From Hongsoonwoonella zoysiae (GTDB taxonomy: Bacteria > Pseudomonadota > Alphaproteobacteria > Rhizobiales > Stappiaceae), in contig NZ_JABRXF010000002.1 in assembly GCF_013266695.1 (NCBI RefSeq), positions 868,001-932,000 on the forward strand: DNA of 64,000 nt, in the 5' to 3' direction. The notes under the pieces are model-generated. The model saw only the letters and a program-made list of their open reading frames with translations, was not told the origin of the DNA and did no database searches. Positions 42,890 through 51,480 of the stretch are shown here, in pieces; position 1 is the first letter of the stretch; each line of letters starts with the position of its first letter. A program made the translations under genes and the position numbers.

Positions 42890-43184
42890 GAATCTGCAGC
42901 CTTTTCTGTTGTCCTTAGGATGCTTGGCTTTGGAGACAACGGCCGTAGGCTCGGGCGCTACGGAAGGCAAGATCGGCTTTAAAGACTACCTTCACCTGTA
43001 ATACCCCTCCCCGACGGCCACCTCTGCTCGTTTTGTTCTTTTCGGCAAAGATGTTTTAACCGTCGTCTCTGGCTTGCATTCGAGGGCATTTGGCGGGCAG
43101 GGTCAAGTGGTTCGCGCGTAAACAAACGCCAATCCGAATATTTTTTCACAAGGCGAAAAGCCATTCCCTGCACAGAAGGTGAAC

Positions 43185-44360
43185 ATGCCTAACAAGAGTT
43201 CAGATCTTGTACGATCTTTGGACACACGCCTCGCGCATGGCGGGAGCCATCCGCTTGAAAATCAAGGATTCGTGAATCCGCAGGTCATACATGCATCGAC
43301 GGTTCTGTTTCCGGATGTGGAAACGATGCTGTCTGGAAAATCGAAGTATACCTATGGACGGCGGGGCAACCCGACGTCCGACGCTCTGGTTGAAGCGGTC
43401 GTGGATCTGGAAGGCGCGGCAGGCGCCGTCCTTTGCCCGTCCGGGCTCAACGCAGTTTCCGTTGCCCTGCTCTCATGTCTCAAGGCGGGCGATCATCTCC
43501 TGATGGTCGACACCGTTTACGGGCCCGGACGCAAGTTCTGCGACGAGGTGCTCGTGAAATTCGGCGTCGAGATCGAATACTACGACCCCGCCGTCAGCGG
43601 GAACGTCGAAAAGCTTTTCCGGGCGAACACAAGGGCGGTATATGCGGAAGCGCCGGGGTCGCTCACCTTCGAAATGCAGGATATCCCGGCGATAGTCGCG
43701 GCTGCCCGCCGGCATGACGTGCTGGTGCTGATGGACAACACCTGGGCGACGCCTGTCTTCTTCCGCCCTCTCGAGCATGGCGTGGATCTCAGCATCCAGG
43801 CGGCAACGAAATACATCGTTGGCCATTCGGACGTCATGCTCGGAACGGTCGCGGCGAACGAACGCGCCTGGAAAGCGCTACATGCAACCCACGGTTACAT
43901 GGGAGCCCACGTCGGGCCGGACGATGTTTATCTTGGCCTGAGGGGCCTGAGGACCATGGGCGTACGCCTTCGCCAGCACATGAAGAACGCCCTGGAGGTT
44001 GCGCGCTGGCTGGAAAAGCACCCGTTTGTTGCGCGCGTTCGCCATCCCGGCCTCGAATCGGATCCCGGGCACGCTTTATGGAAGCGGGATTTCGACGGTG
44101 CGAGCGGCCTCTTCGCCTTCGATTTCAAGGAGGGCGTTTCCGTGAAGCAGTCGCATGCCTTCGTCGACGCGTTGAGCCTGTTCGGCCTCGGCTATTCCTG
44201 GGGCGGGTATGAAAGCCTCGCCCTGCCAGTGATCCTGAAAGGGCAGCGAACCGTGACGCAGCCCGGCGAACAGGCAAGCATCCGCTTGCACATCGGCCTT
44301 GAGGACATGGATGACCTCAAGGCGGATCTGGAACGCGGTTTTTCTGCTGTCTCCGGCTGA
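43185..44360 (+). CDS. metC: Cystathionine beta-lyase
   Basis: A PLP enzyme of 391 residues of the Cys/Met metabolism family. It cleaves cystathionine to homocysteine, pyruvate and ammonia, feeding methionine synthesis. The PLP lysine is Lys209 in QAATKYIVGHSDVM. YGRRGNPTSDALVEAV and VDTVYGPGRKFCDEVL are typical of the alphaproteobacterial MetC clade. I prefer ATG 43185 with AAGG at five to seven bases over GTG 43179. The rhizobial order metC-aapJQMP is conserved. No SAM riboswitch is visible upstream. Confidence 0.92.
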   Translation: MPNKSSDLVRSLDTRLAHGGSHPLENQGFVNPQVIHASTVLFPDVETMLSGKSKYTYGRRGNPTSDALVEAVVDLEGAAGAVLCPSGLNAVSVALLSCLKAGDHLLMVDTVYGPGRKFCDEVLVKFGVEIEYYDPAVSGNVEKLFRANTRAVYAEAPGSLTFEMQDIPAIVAAARRHDVLVLMDNTWATPVFFRPLEHGVDLSIQAATKYIVGHSDVMLGTVAANERAWKALHATHGYMGAHVGPDDVYLGLRGLRTMGVRLRQHMKNALEVARWLEKHPFVARVRHPGLESDPGHALWKRDFDGASGLFAFDFKEGVSVKQSHAFVDALSLFGLGYSWGGYESLALPVILKGQRTVTQPGEQASIRLHIGLEDMDDLKADLERGFSAVSG

Positions 44361-44409
44361 TGCCGGGCCCAGTTCGCCAATCGGGCACGGTCTGCGAATA
44401 AGGCTGCGT

Positions 44410-45804
44410 TCAGTTTGCGAAAAGAATGCCGAATTGCGCCGGAGCGACCTCCGGCAATGTAAACGCATAGGTGCCCGCCGTGATCAGCACGGCGGCCACC
44501 GCCGCCGGCGCGACGGCGGCAAGCGCATTTCCCGCCGCAAAGCGGCGGGCCGCCGCTCCCGCTCCGATAAGGCCGAACACGGCAAGCACAGCGCCGGGAG
44601 GTGACGGCCATAGACCGAGCGTCACCGGCACGACGAAGGAAACCGCGGCAAGGGCGAGCGCGGGCAGGATGTAGACAGCCGCCGCGGTCCATCCGGCGAC
44701 CCTGCCCGACGGTTCTGCTTGCGCCCGGGCAAGCGTCACCCCGGCCAGAACCGCCAGCGGCGGCATGACCGGCAAAGCGCCATGCGGAAATCCCGACGCG
44801 GTGAATTCGAGCAGGGCCAACGCCGGCAGGGCCCAGCAAAGCAGGAAAACCACCTCGTTGGAGCGGATATCGCGCCATATGCCGGCAAGGGCGAAAATCA
44901 GGAAAGCCGGCAGCGGCCAGAAGGCAGCAAAGGCCGCGAGGGTATTGACCGGCGGCGGCATGGTACTCACAGCCCCGCCCCGCAGCACCGCCGACAACAT
45001 GTCGTTAAAGGCTGCCGCTCCAGCAGAAAGGTAAGCCCCAACGAACATGGGCGCGACGATCGCAAGTAAGATCGCAAGCCCCGGCAGCGGCGCCACCGCC
45101 TCTAGCCACCGGACCTCGCGGCGCACGCCGCAAAGGGCGGCGATCGTAAGCAAGATAACGGCAGGCATGGTCAGGCCGCCGGCCAAAACGCCAAGGCCGA
45201 GCGCCAGCCAGAAAATCGAGATCCAGGCCCAGCTCCGTTTCTCCCTTTCCCCTTGCCAGATCCTCGCAAGCGCGCCTTGTGCCGCCAGGATGGCCGCAAG
45301 CAGGACCGTATCGGGTGTGGCAAGGCGCGCCTGCGCCGCCAAAAGAAGGGTAAGCGCGGCTAGTATTCCCGCCAGAAAGGCAGCCTGCGGCGGCGCGAAG
45401 GCCCGCGCCAGCCAATAAACCAGCAACACGCTGAGCACGGCCGCTGCCACGGAAGGCAGGCGATACATCCAGACCTCGGCATCCCTACCATTTGCGAGTG
45501 TCCTGACGGCAGCGACCTGAAGCCAGTGAACGCCGGGCGGATGATTGTGGCCCATGGCAGCCTGGATGCCAGGATCGAAGTAGCCCTCCGTTTCCACCAT
45601 CTGTTTCGTGGCTTCCACGAATTCAGCCTCACCGGGCGCTAACGCGGGAAGTTGGAATACGCCCGCAACGGTCATCGCAAGCGAAAGGACGACGAGCGCG
45701 GCCGGCGCAAGCAGGCGCAATCCCAGCACCTTGAGCCAGAGCGGCTTCACCGCGTCGCGGGCGGGTTTTGCCCCATCGGATGTCGGCATGGTGGCGTCGG
45801 TCAT
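44410..45804 (-). CDS. GT39/ArnT-like membrane glycosyltransferase
   Basis: A protein of about 464 residues with ten or more transmembrane helices. The first extracytoplasmic loop carries LAPGEAEFVEATKQMVETEG and MGHNHPPGVHWLQ, matching the acidic-residue/HxPP pattern of polyprenyl-phosphate-sugar transferases (PMT_2, ArnT family). These move a sugar from a lipid carrier to lipid A, protein or glycan in the periplasm; the acceptor here is unknown. The start could be ATG 45804 or GTG 45855, and neither has a convincing ribosome-binding site. Confidence 0.85.
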   Translation of the reverse strand: MTDATMPTSDGAKPARDAVKPLWLKVLGLRLLAPAALVVLSLAMTVAGVFQLPALAPGEAEFVEATKQMVETEGYFDPGIQAAMGHNHPPGVHWLQVAAVRTLANGRDAEVWMYRLPSVAAAVLSVLLVYWLARAFAPPQAAFLAGILAALTLLLAAQARLATPDTVLLAAILAAQGALARIWQGEREKRSWAWISIFWLALGLGVLAGGLTMPAVILLTIAALCGVRREVRWLEAVAPLPGLAILLAIVAPMFVGAYLSAGAAAFNDMLSAVLRGGAVSTMPPPVNTLAAFAAFWPLPAFLIFALAGIWRDIRSNEVVFLLCWALPALALLEFTASGFPHGALPVMPPLAVLAGVTLARAQAEPSGRVAGWTAAAVYILPALALAAVSFVVPVTLGLWPSPPGAVLAVFGLIGAGAAARRFAAGNALAAVAPAAVAAVLITAGTYAFTLPEVAPAQFGILFAN

Positions 45805-46045
45805 CACCGGTCCCGAGTTTCGGCCTTCTTCGTTTTCCTGGCGTTCAAACCTCACGTTAGATCAGCCGGAACGCCCGCCTGCAAGGCGCTTTGCCGGCGG
45901 CGATGCGGCTTCCAGAATATTCGCATCTGCCTCACATTATTCTCACACAAGAAAAGAAACGCCACATCGCGTTGTCACAAGGCTTTCGCACCGGGCCGCT
46001 ATCGGCGAAGTTGATGGGAAACCGAATTTTACGAGGAACTTCGCG

Positions 46046-46864
46046 ATGACGCTGATCGCCCAGATCACGGATTTGCACATTCGGCCGAACGGCCTTGCCT
46101 GCAGAAGGGTCAGCGAGACGAATATGCTCGCCGAGCGGGCGGTCCGTGTTTTGAACGCGCTCGACCCGCAGCCCGACGCGATCGTCATAACCGGAGATAT
46201 CGCCGACGGGGGGGATGAGCGTGAATATGCGACAGCGCGCGCGCTTCTCTCGCGGCTTCGCGTTCCCGTTTACATGATGCCGGGCAACCACGATCTCACA
46301 GGGCGGATGCGCGCTGGCCTTTCCGGCTTTCCGGGCATCGAGGGCGGAACGCCCGGCAAGATGCATTATACCGCGGACATCGGTGCGCTACGGCTCATAG
46401 CGCTGGACAGTTCCGTGCCGGGCGGCGCCCATGGCGAGCTTGGCGAAGAGCAGCTCGCGTGGCTGGACCGGAACCTCGGCGAAACCGGGCGACCGACGGT
46501 CGTCGCCCTGCATCATCCTCCGGCGATCCTCGGCATCCGCCACATGGACGCGATCGCCCTGATCGACCGGGAGGCCTTCACCGCTGTCATCTCGAAGCAT
46601 CCCCATGTGGAGCGGGTCATTTGCGGCCATGTCCACCGGTCGATCGTCACCCGCTTCGCCGGAACCGTCATGGCGCTTGCGCCAAGCACGGCACATCAGG
46701 TCGTGCTCGACTTGCATGAAGACGCCCCGCCGGCGTTCGTCATGGAGCCGCCGGCCTTTTTTCTCCATCATTTCACCAAGGATTCAGGGCTTGTGACGCA
46801 TCTTGCCTATGTGGAAAGCTATCCGGGCCCCTTCCCCTTCATCTTCGACGAGGGTGTGGCCTGA
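46046..46864 (+). CDS. Calcineurin-like phosphodiesterase (CpdA type)
   Basis: A metallophosphoesterase of 272 residues. All metal-binding motifs are present: DLHIRP (Asp, His), GDIADGG, PGNHD, HHPP and GHVHRS. The pattern matches class III cyclic-nucleotide phosphodiesterases and glycerophosphodiesterases (CpdA/GpdQ-like), with cAMP or glycerophosphodiesters as candidate substrates. ATG 46046 has GAGGA eight bases before it; the open frame extends far upstream without a site. Four bases after its stop comes the CAP-domain lipoprotein. Confidence 0.9.
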   Translation: MTLIAQITDLHIRPNGLACRRVSETNMLAERAVRVLNALDPQPDAIVITGDIADGGDEREYATARALLSRLRVPVYMMPGNHDLTGRMRAGLSGFPGIEGGTPGKMHYTADIGALRLIALDSSVPGGAHGELGEEQLAWLDRNLGETGRPTVVALHHPPAILGIRHMDAIALIDREAFTAVISKHPHVERVICGHVHRSIVTRFAGTVMALAPSTAHQVVLDLHEDAPPAFVMEPPAFFLHHFTKDSGLVTHLAYVESYPGPFPFIFDEGVA

Positions 46865-46867
46865 CGG

Positions 46868-47455
46868 ATGGCGGCAAATTCGGGAAGGCTCGCGTTGCTG
46901 AAATTCGCATACCCCGTCGAGGCTGCGGGCGGAAAACGGCGTATTGGCGCCGTTGTATTCCTTATGGCCATCGGCTTGCTTCTTACGGCCTGTGCTTCCT
47001 TCAGGCCCGGAGCGGACGACGCCGAGGTCGTCGACGTCCCGGTCGACGGACCGGCCGCACTTGCCAACGTCAACGCCTACCGGTCTTCGCGCGGGCTGCA
47101 TGCCCTTTCGCTCGACCCGCGCCTGAATGAAGTTTCCAGGGAAATGGCCCATCTGATCGCCCGCCACGACAGCTTGGACGTGCGCGCCCACAGCGCATCG
47201 GGCCTTGCGCGGCGGCTTGACGGGTCAGGCTATGAAAATTACGCGGGCGCGGAAAATCTCGGCGCCGGATATCGCGACTTCGATGCGGCGCTTGCCGGGT
47301 GGAAGGGCTCGAAGGATCACGACAAGAACCTTCTGAACCCTTACGTCACCCGTGTCGGTTTCGCGCGCACCAGACGATCGGACGGCAAATGGCGGAATTT
47401 CTGGGTGATGATCCTGTCACGGCCGAAGGAGGACGGCCCTCCCGACGTCGACTGA
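46868..47455 (+). CDS. CAP/SCP-domain lipoprotein
   Basis: A protein of 195 residues. A basic leader precedes a hydrophobic helix (about 24-42, RIGAVVFLMAIGLLLTACAS) with lipobox LTAC, so it is a probable lipoprotein. The CAP domain (about 65-185) has LANVNAYRSSRGLHALSLD, the His-containing helix block MAHLIARHDS and AENLGAGYRDFDAALAGWKG. Bacterial CAP proteins are poorly understood; roles in wall binding or proteolysis have been proposed. It probably shares the transcript of the phosphodiesterase. Confidence 0.88.
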   Translation: MAANSGRLALLKFAYPVEAAGGKRRIGAVVFLMAIGLLLTACASFRPGADDAEVVDVPVDGPAALANVNAYRSSRGLHALSLDPRLNEVSREMAHLIARHDSLDVRAHSASGLARRLDGSGYENYAGAENLGAGYRDFDAALAGWKGSKDHDKNLLNPYVTRVGFARTRRSDGKWRNFWVMILSRPKEDGPPDVD

Positions 47456-47461
47456 CCTGGC

Positions 47462-47779
47462 TCAAACCTGGTCGCGCGGCCCGAGGATATTCAGCGTTTC
47501 CTTGTAAAGGTCCGAAACCTTGCCTGCGACGGCCGCATTCACCTTGAAAGCCTGTTCGGACTGAACAAGTTCGACCAGCGCCGCAGCCGTGTCGCCTGAA
47601 AGAGGGTCGGCGCCGCGCACCGACACAGCGGCTTCCACGGGCTCGACATCCCTTCCCCGTTCATCCCGAGAAAGCGCCTCGGCGCCTTGCGTGCCGGATT
47701 GGACGATCCGCCCCGCCGCATCCGCGAAGCGGGTGGAGGCGTCATGCAGGCCGGAGAGGGAGGTATCGAGAGCGGACAT
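47462..47779 (-). CDS. FlgC-like rod C-terminal-domain small protein
   Basis: A protein of 105 residues. The last 40 residues (ALVELVQSEQAFKVNAAVAG, then KVSDLYKETLNILG) match the C-terminal helix of flagellar rod and hook proteins (FlgB/C/G family), and the N-terminus MSALDTSLSGLHDASTRFAD resembles the N-terminal rod helix. The core between them is short. It could be a rudimentary axial protein or an orphan paralogue. No other flagellar gene is in the window. ATG 47779 has a weak ribosome-binding site. Confidence 0.7.
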   Translation of the reverse strand: MSALDTSLSGLHDASTRFADAAGRIVQSGTQGAEALSRDERGRDVEPVEAAVSVRGADPLSGDTAAALVELVQSEQAFKVNAAVAGKVSDLYKETLNILGPRDQV

Positions 47780-47932
47780 GGGCGAAACGTAGATTTTCCG
47801 TCTTAAATGAGTTTGAAGGCGCTTCCTAAAATTTGAACGATTCAATGAATTCGGCATTCCACCAGGTGGTAATGCCGTTTTCCTCATCGTATAAGCTTGA
47901 ATACGCTACGTTATATTTTCTTCCAAAGGTTC

Positions 47933-49228
47933 ATGCCGAACTTCCTCTACATCAGCCCGTTCTTTGCGCCGATGCGCCGCGTCGGCGCGCTCGATCCGCT
48001 CAAGATCACCAGGCACCTTCCACACTACGGATGGCAACCGGTGGTTTTGGCCGACCAGTCCCCTTCGGAACCTGCTGACGATACGCTGTCGGATTTCATC
48101 CCGCCGGGCATGATCGTGGACAGAAGCTACAGCGGACGTCAGGGGTTCGACTACCGGCCACGGGTTGCGGAACCGACCGGAGCCCGTGCACCGACGCTCG
48201 CGCAGCGCATTTCCCGGTGGGCATCCGAGCGCGATTTCCTGCCGATAGGAGATTACGGCGCCTTTCACAAAAATGCGCTTTCCAGCGCCAAGTCGCTGCT
48301 GGAAAAAAATCCATGCGATCTCATCGTCGCCCAATCGAGCCCTGTGGCTTCCTTGCTCGTAGGCCGGGAGCTTGCGTTGGAGACCGGCCTTCCGCTCGTC
48401 ACGATATTCGGCGATCCGTGGCGCCTTTGCGAACGTCGCAACCCCAAACGCCTTCCACACACGCGAATCGCCAATTTCTTTCACGAACGGCGTGTTATCG
48501 ATACAAGCCAGAAAGTGATTGTCTATACAGAACAGTGTCGGAACGGCTACCGCGCAGTCTATTCGCACCGGGACCTGGAAACATTTGTTTCCTTCCACAA
48601 CGGCTTCGATCGCGCACTTCAGACGATGGATTGGAGCGGTTCGATGCCTTCCCCCTCGCTCTTGTTCTTCGGGACTTTCGGCGATGTGGTAAAGGCCGCG
48701 CCGCTGATCCACCTGCTGGCCAAAACGTCGGAAACCGGTGGCCGTTCAGCCGCGCTGCAGCTTGTCCTCACGCATCCTCCGTCAGCGGAAGACATGGCGC
48801 TCGCCGAAAGCCTCGGCGTATCCCGCCGCATCACGATCATCGGCCATCAGCCCTATGCGGCGGCACAGGCCATTTTCGAAAAGGCGGATGTGCTGGTCGA
48901 GATCAACACGACAGCCCAGCGCATCGTCGCCAAGACCTATGATTACCTGGCGTCCTCAAGGCCCATCCTGTCCATCGGGCCCGGGCATCCCGAGCTTGAG
49001 CGGATGTTTACGCAAATCGGCTCCGCGCTTCACGTAAGACCGGACGACCTGGAAAAAGCCGTTTCCTTCCTCGACGATTGCTTGGCAGGCGTCATTCCCG
49101 CGCGCCCGCGCGGGGCCTCGGAAAATTACTCGTTCCGCACCCAGGCTCAGATTATAGCGGCAGCCTTCGACGCGGCGGCCAGCGCGAAAACGCCAAGCAG
49201 GACAAGGAGACCGTCGAGGATCAGGTGA
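47933..49228 (+). CDS. GT4-like glycosyltransferase
   Basis: A protein of 431 residues with the GT-B pattern. The N-terminal domain (MPNFLYISPFFAPMRRVGAL) resembles sugar transferases of capsule or exopolysaccharide clusters. The C-terminal domain contains LFFGTFGDVVKA, ITIIGHQPYAAAQAIFEKAD and the nucleotide-sugar region INTTAQRIVAKTYDYLASSR. I choose ATG 47933 after AAAGG; a TTG at 47897 is in frame but weaker. Its last 82 bases overlap, tail to tail, with the PLOD-like gene. Donor and acceptor are unknown. Confidence 0.82.
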   Translation: MPNFLYISPFFAPMRRVGALDPLKITRHLPHYGWQPVVLADQSPSEPADDTLSDFIPPGMIVDRSYSGRQGFDYRPRVAEPTGARAPTLAQRISRWASERDFLPIGDYGAFHKNALSSAKSLLEKNPCDLIVAQSSPVASLLVGRELALETGLPLVTIFGDPWRLCERRNPKRLPHTRIANFFHERRVIDTSQKVIVYTEQCRNGYRAVYSHRDLETFVSFHNGFDRALQTMDWSGSMPSPSLLFFGTFGDVVKAAPLIHLLAKTSETGGRSAALQLVLTHPPSAEDMALAESLGVSRRITIIGHQPYAAAQAIFEKADVLVEINTTAQRIVAKTYDYLASSRPILSIGPGHPELERMFTQIGSALHVRPDDLEKAVSFLDDCLAGVIPARPRGASENYSFRTQAQIIAAAFDAAASAKTPSRTRRPSRIR

Positions 49229-50007
49229 AAAAGGAAATTGTCCGGCAAAAGCCGGGCATTGATGCGGTTGATCCGCCGGCTTTTGCGGTACTTGCGGGCC
49301 TCTGTCTCGGATGCTTTGTACGGCGAACCGCCGATCGGCAGTTTCGAGACGATCTTTTCCAGCCCTATGAAGTTCTTGCCCGGACAATGAAGAACGCAGG
49401 GCAGACTGTCCGTAACCAGATTACGAAGCCGCCCGTCCTCGACCCGGTAATCCTCTTCTTCCAGCCCCGTCCGCCCGGCCGTGCAGGTGAAGATCTCCTG
49501 ATCGTAGTCGAGCGCAAGCTCGGATGGATGTTTCACATAATACCGGTTGATGACAGTCTGGTCGGAAGCAGCCTGCGTCGCATCGATCCTTTGCAGGAAT
49601 TCACGCATATAGCCGGCTCTTCCGATGTAGGAGCCGGAATTGATGAAACGATAGGGTCGCTTGCCCTTGGGATATCGAAGCCAGACCGGAAATCGTGAGA
49701 AAAACCCGCCGTTGACGTTGCAATTCTGCTCCGTCGAAAACACAAGCGGATGCCCGAATGCATCGAATTTGCGCTCGATTTCTTCAGCGCCTGCAAGAAA
49801 AACGACATCGTAGCCGTCGACGAACATGACGATCTCGTCCGGCTCCTGCGCCGAAAGATACTCGATCACATATGCGATCTTTGCGCCGTGCCCCGGATAA
49901 GGACGCCCCTCGCCGATCACCTCCAGCGGGATTCCGTGATACCGGCATGACCGTCTGAGCCGCTCGAGTTTCGGGCTCGCGGCGGTGTCAACCGTGATGA
50001 ATTTCAT
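49147..50007 (-). CDS. PLOD (collagen lysyl hydroxylase)-type glycosyltransferase domain protein
   Basis: A protein of 286 residues. It matches the glycosyltransferase domain of animal procollagen-lysine glycosyltransferases along most of its length: metal site Asp64-x-x-Asp67 in MFVDGYDVVFLAG, VFSTEQN (89-95), FINSGSYIGRAGYM (121-134), SDQTVINRYY (148-157) and LDYDQEIFTC (166-175). A C-terminal hydrophobic helix (about 260-282) would anchor it to the membrane. It lacks the lysyl hydroxylase domain. UDP-glucose or UDP-galactose is the expected donor; the bacterial acceptor is unknown. It overlaps the GT4-like gene tail to tail by 82 bases. Confidence 0.85.
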   Translation of the reverse strand: MKFITVDTAASPKLERLRRSCRYHGIPLEVIGEGRPYPGHGAKIAYVIEYLSAQEPDEIVMFVDGYDVVFLAGAEEIERKFDAFGHPLVFSTEQNCNVNGGFFSRFPVWLRYPKGKRPYRFINSGSYIGRAGYMREFLQRIDATQAASDQTVINRYYVKHPSELALDYDQEIFTCTAGRTGLEEEDYRVEDGRLRNLVTDSLPCVLHCPGKNFIGLEKIVSKLPIGGSPYKASETEARKYRKSRRINRINARLLPDNFLFHLILDGLLVLLGVFALAAASKAAAII

Positions 50008-50390
50008 GGGAGAGGGTCCAGGCTTTATCGGAAATCGGATTCAGGCAAGCAGGCATCGCGACCGCTGCTATGCGGCATCACCAGTCCGGTCGGTTGCACC
50101 AGCACGGTCGGTTGCGGCCTTGATCGTAGGGCTTGCGCGGCAACCTTCGAAATTACGAAAATTGAAAAGGCCGTTACCGATCCAGACGGTGATCGAATCG
50201 CCGCACCTCTTTCTTTACGATCAAAATATAGATCCAGGCTAAATTACGATTTCTATAACAATTTTCCTTTAATGATATAAAATAATAAAGTATATAATTT
50301 GAGTATTATATTTTTTAACTTAACGATAGCACTATTAGTTCAGAATAAAAAATAATTCGACCATTACGTAAGTTAATGCAAAAAAGAGAT
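50008..50390. other. Gene-free region with an AT-rich island
   Basis: The first half (50008-50220) is ordinary in composition and contains a near repeat GGTCGGTTGC (about 50087-50096 and 50108-50117). From about 50221 to 50375 the sequence is mostly A and T, far below the level of the window, and includes TATAAAATAATAAAGTATAT. It is the likely promoter region for both flanking divergent genes, and its composition is a sign of foreign origin or silencer binding. Confidence 0.6.
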
Positions 50391-51344
50391 ATGAATCGAT
50401 TGCACCCGACCTCTCTTCCGGCTCGCCCCGGACTATCCGCGCTATTGCCTCTGCGCATTCAAGGAAACCGCGACGCTTTCGAGGCGGAACGGACGAACTA
50501 TCTGCTGCAGAGCCTTTCAAGGCATGCCGCCGCAGGCACATTCGACTGCGTCGTCATCGCCATGCCGCCGAGCGATATCGAGGCGGGACGCGCGGCGTTC
50601 GCGGGCTGGCCCGGCCTGAACATTCGCATCATGGACGAAACGGAACTCGTTCCCGAAGTCGCCGATCAGGGAACGGTCAGCGGATGGACCAAGCAGCAGA
50701 TCATCAAGCTCGCCGGTGCCGCGCGCCTTGAAGGCGATTTCGTGCTGACGCTTGATGCCGATGCCTTGTGCGTCAAGCCGATTTCACGGGACATCCTGCT
50801 CCCCTCCGGCAAGGCGCTGATCGATCCCGGCGGCACGCACCGCACCTCCTGGTGGAACGCTTCGGCCAGATTGCTGGGAGTGAAGAAACCGAATGGCGGA
50901 CGTACGATTGGCGTGACGCCCGTGCTGATGTCGAGCGAGATTTGCAGACGCACCCTTGATCGCCTGACGAAGCGCGCGCCGAAGGGCGACTGGTTCGAAT
51001 ATCTGGTCAAGGCTCTGCGCAGCAATGCCCTGCACCAGTACATCCCAGGTTACAAACATTGGTATCGCTGGAGCGAATACACTCTCTACTTCCTCGTCGG
51101 CAGAGAGGAAGGCCTGCTGGACCGTTATCACACGCCCGCGGGCACAAGGGAGCATCCGGATCGCCTGCTATGGGAAAACTCCGTTTGGCGATTCGAATGT
51201 TTCGACCGGCTAAGGGAAGAGGAGCCGGGCGGCATATTTCTCGTGGTCCAGTCCAACATGAAAGAACCCTACCCTCTGGTCCGGGAAAAAATGCTCGAAT
51301 ACGGGCTGATAGAACCCGCTCAGGTTGAGCGGATCGGCCAATAG
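50391..51344 (+). CDS. DUF6492 family, glycosyltransferase-like protein
   Basis: A protein of 317 residues. It has a GT-A-like core: PLRIQGNRDAFEAERTNYLL near the N-terminus, WTKQQIIKLAGAARL, then a DxD-type motif LTLDADALCVKPI, GVTPVLMSSE and a Trp/Tyr-rich C-terminal part (HWYRWSEYTLYFL, LWENSVWRFECFD). This agrees with the DUF6492 group, considered GT-A relatives of unproven activity. An in-frame ATG at 50376 is possible; I use 50391, which has an AAAGAG run before it. It follows the AT-rich island. Confidence 0.75.
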   Translation: MNRLHPTSLPARPGLSALLPLRIQGNRDAFEAERTNYLLQSLSRHAAAGTFDCVVIAMPPSDIEAGRAAFAGWPGLNIRIMDETELVPEVADQGTVSGWTKQQIIKLAGAARLEGDFVLTLDADALCVKPISRDILLPSGKALIDPGGTHRTSWWNASARLLGVKKPNGGRTIGVTPVLMSSEICRRTLDRLTKRAPKGDWFEYLVKALRSNALHQYIPGYKHWYRWSEYTLYFLVGREEGLLDRYHTPAGTREHPDRLLWENSVWRFECFDRLREEEPGGIFLVVQSNMKEPYPLVREKMLEYGLIEPAQVERIGQ

Positions 51345-51480
51345 CGCCGTCGCGGTTTCCGCTCTTCTCACACGTGATGACGCAACGGGGCTGGAGTGCG
51401 GGTACAAACGGAACCATATTCAGGTTCCAGCGAACACTCATCGCGACATTCCGCCCTCAACTCTTCGAGCAATTCCGACA

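Noticed and set aside
42890-43184. Possible SAM riboswitch or sigma-54 promoter between aapJ and metC
   Set aside because: I looked for both on each strand and found neither the conserved aptamer blocks nor a GG-N10-GC core in a suitable place.
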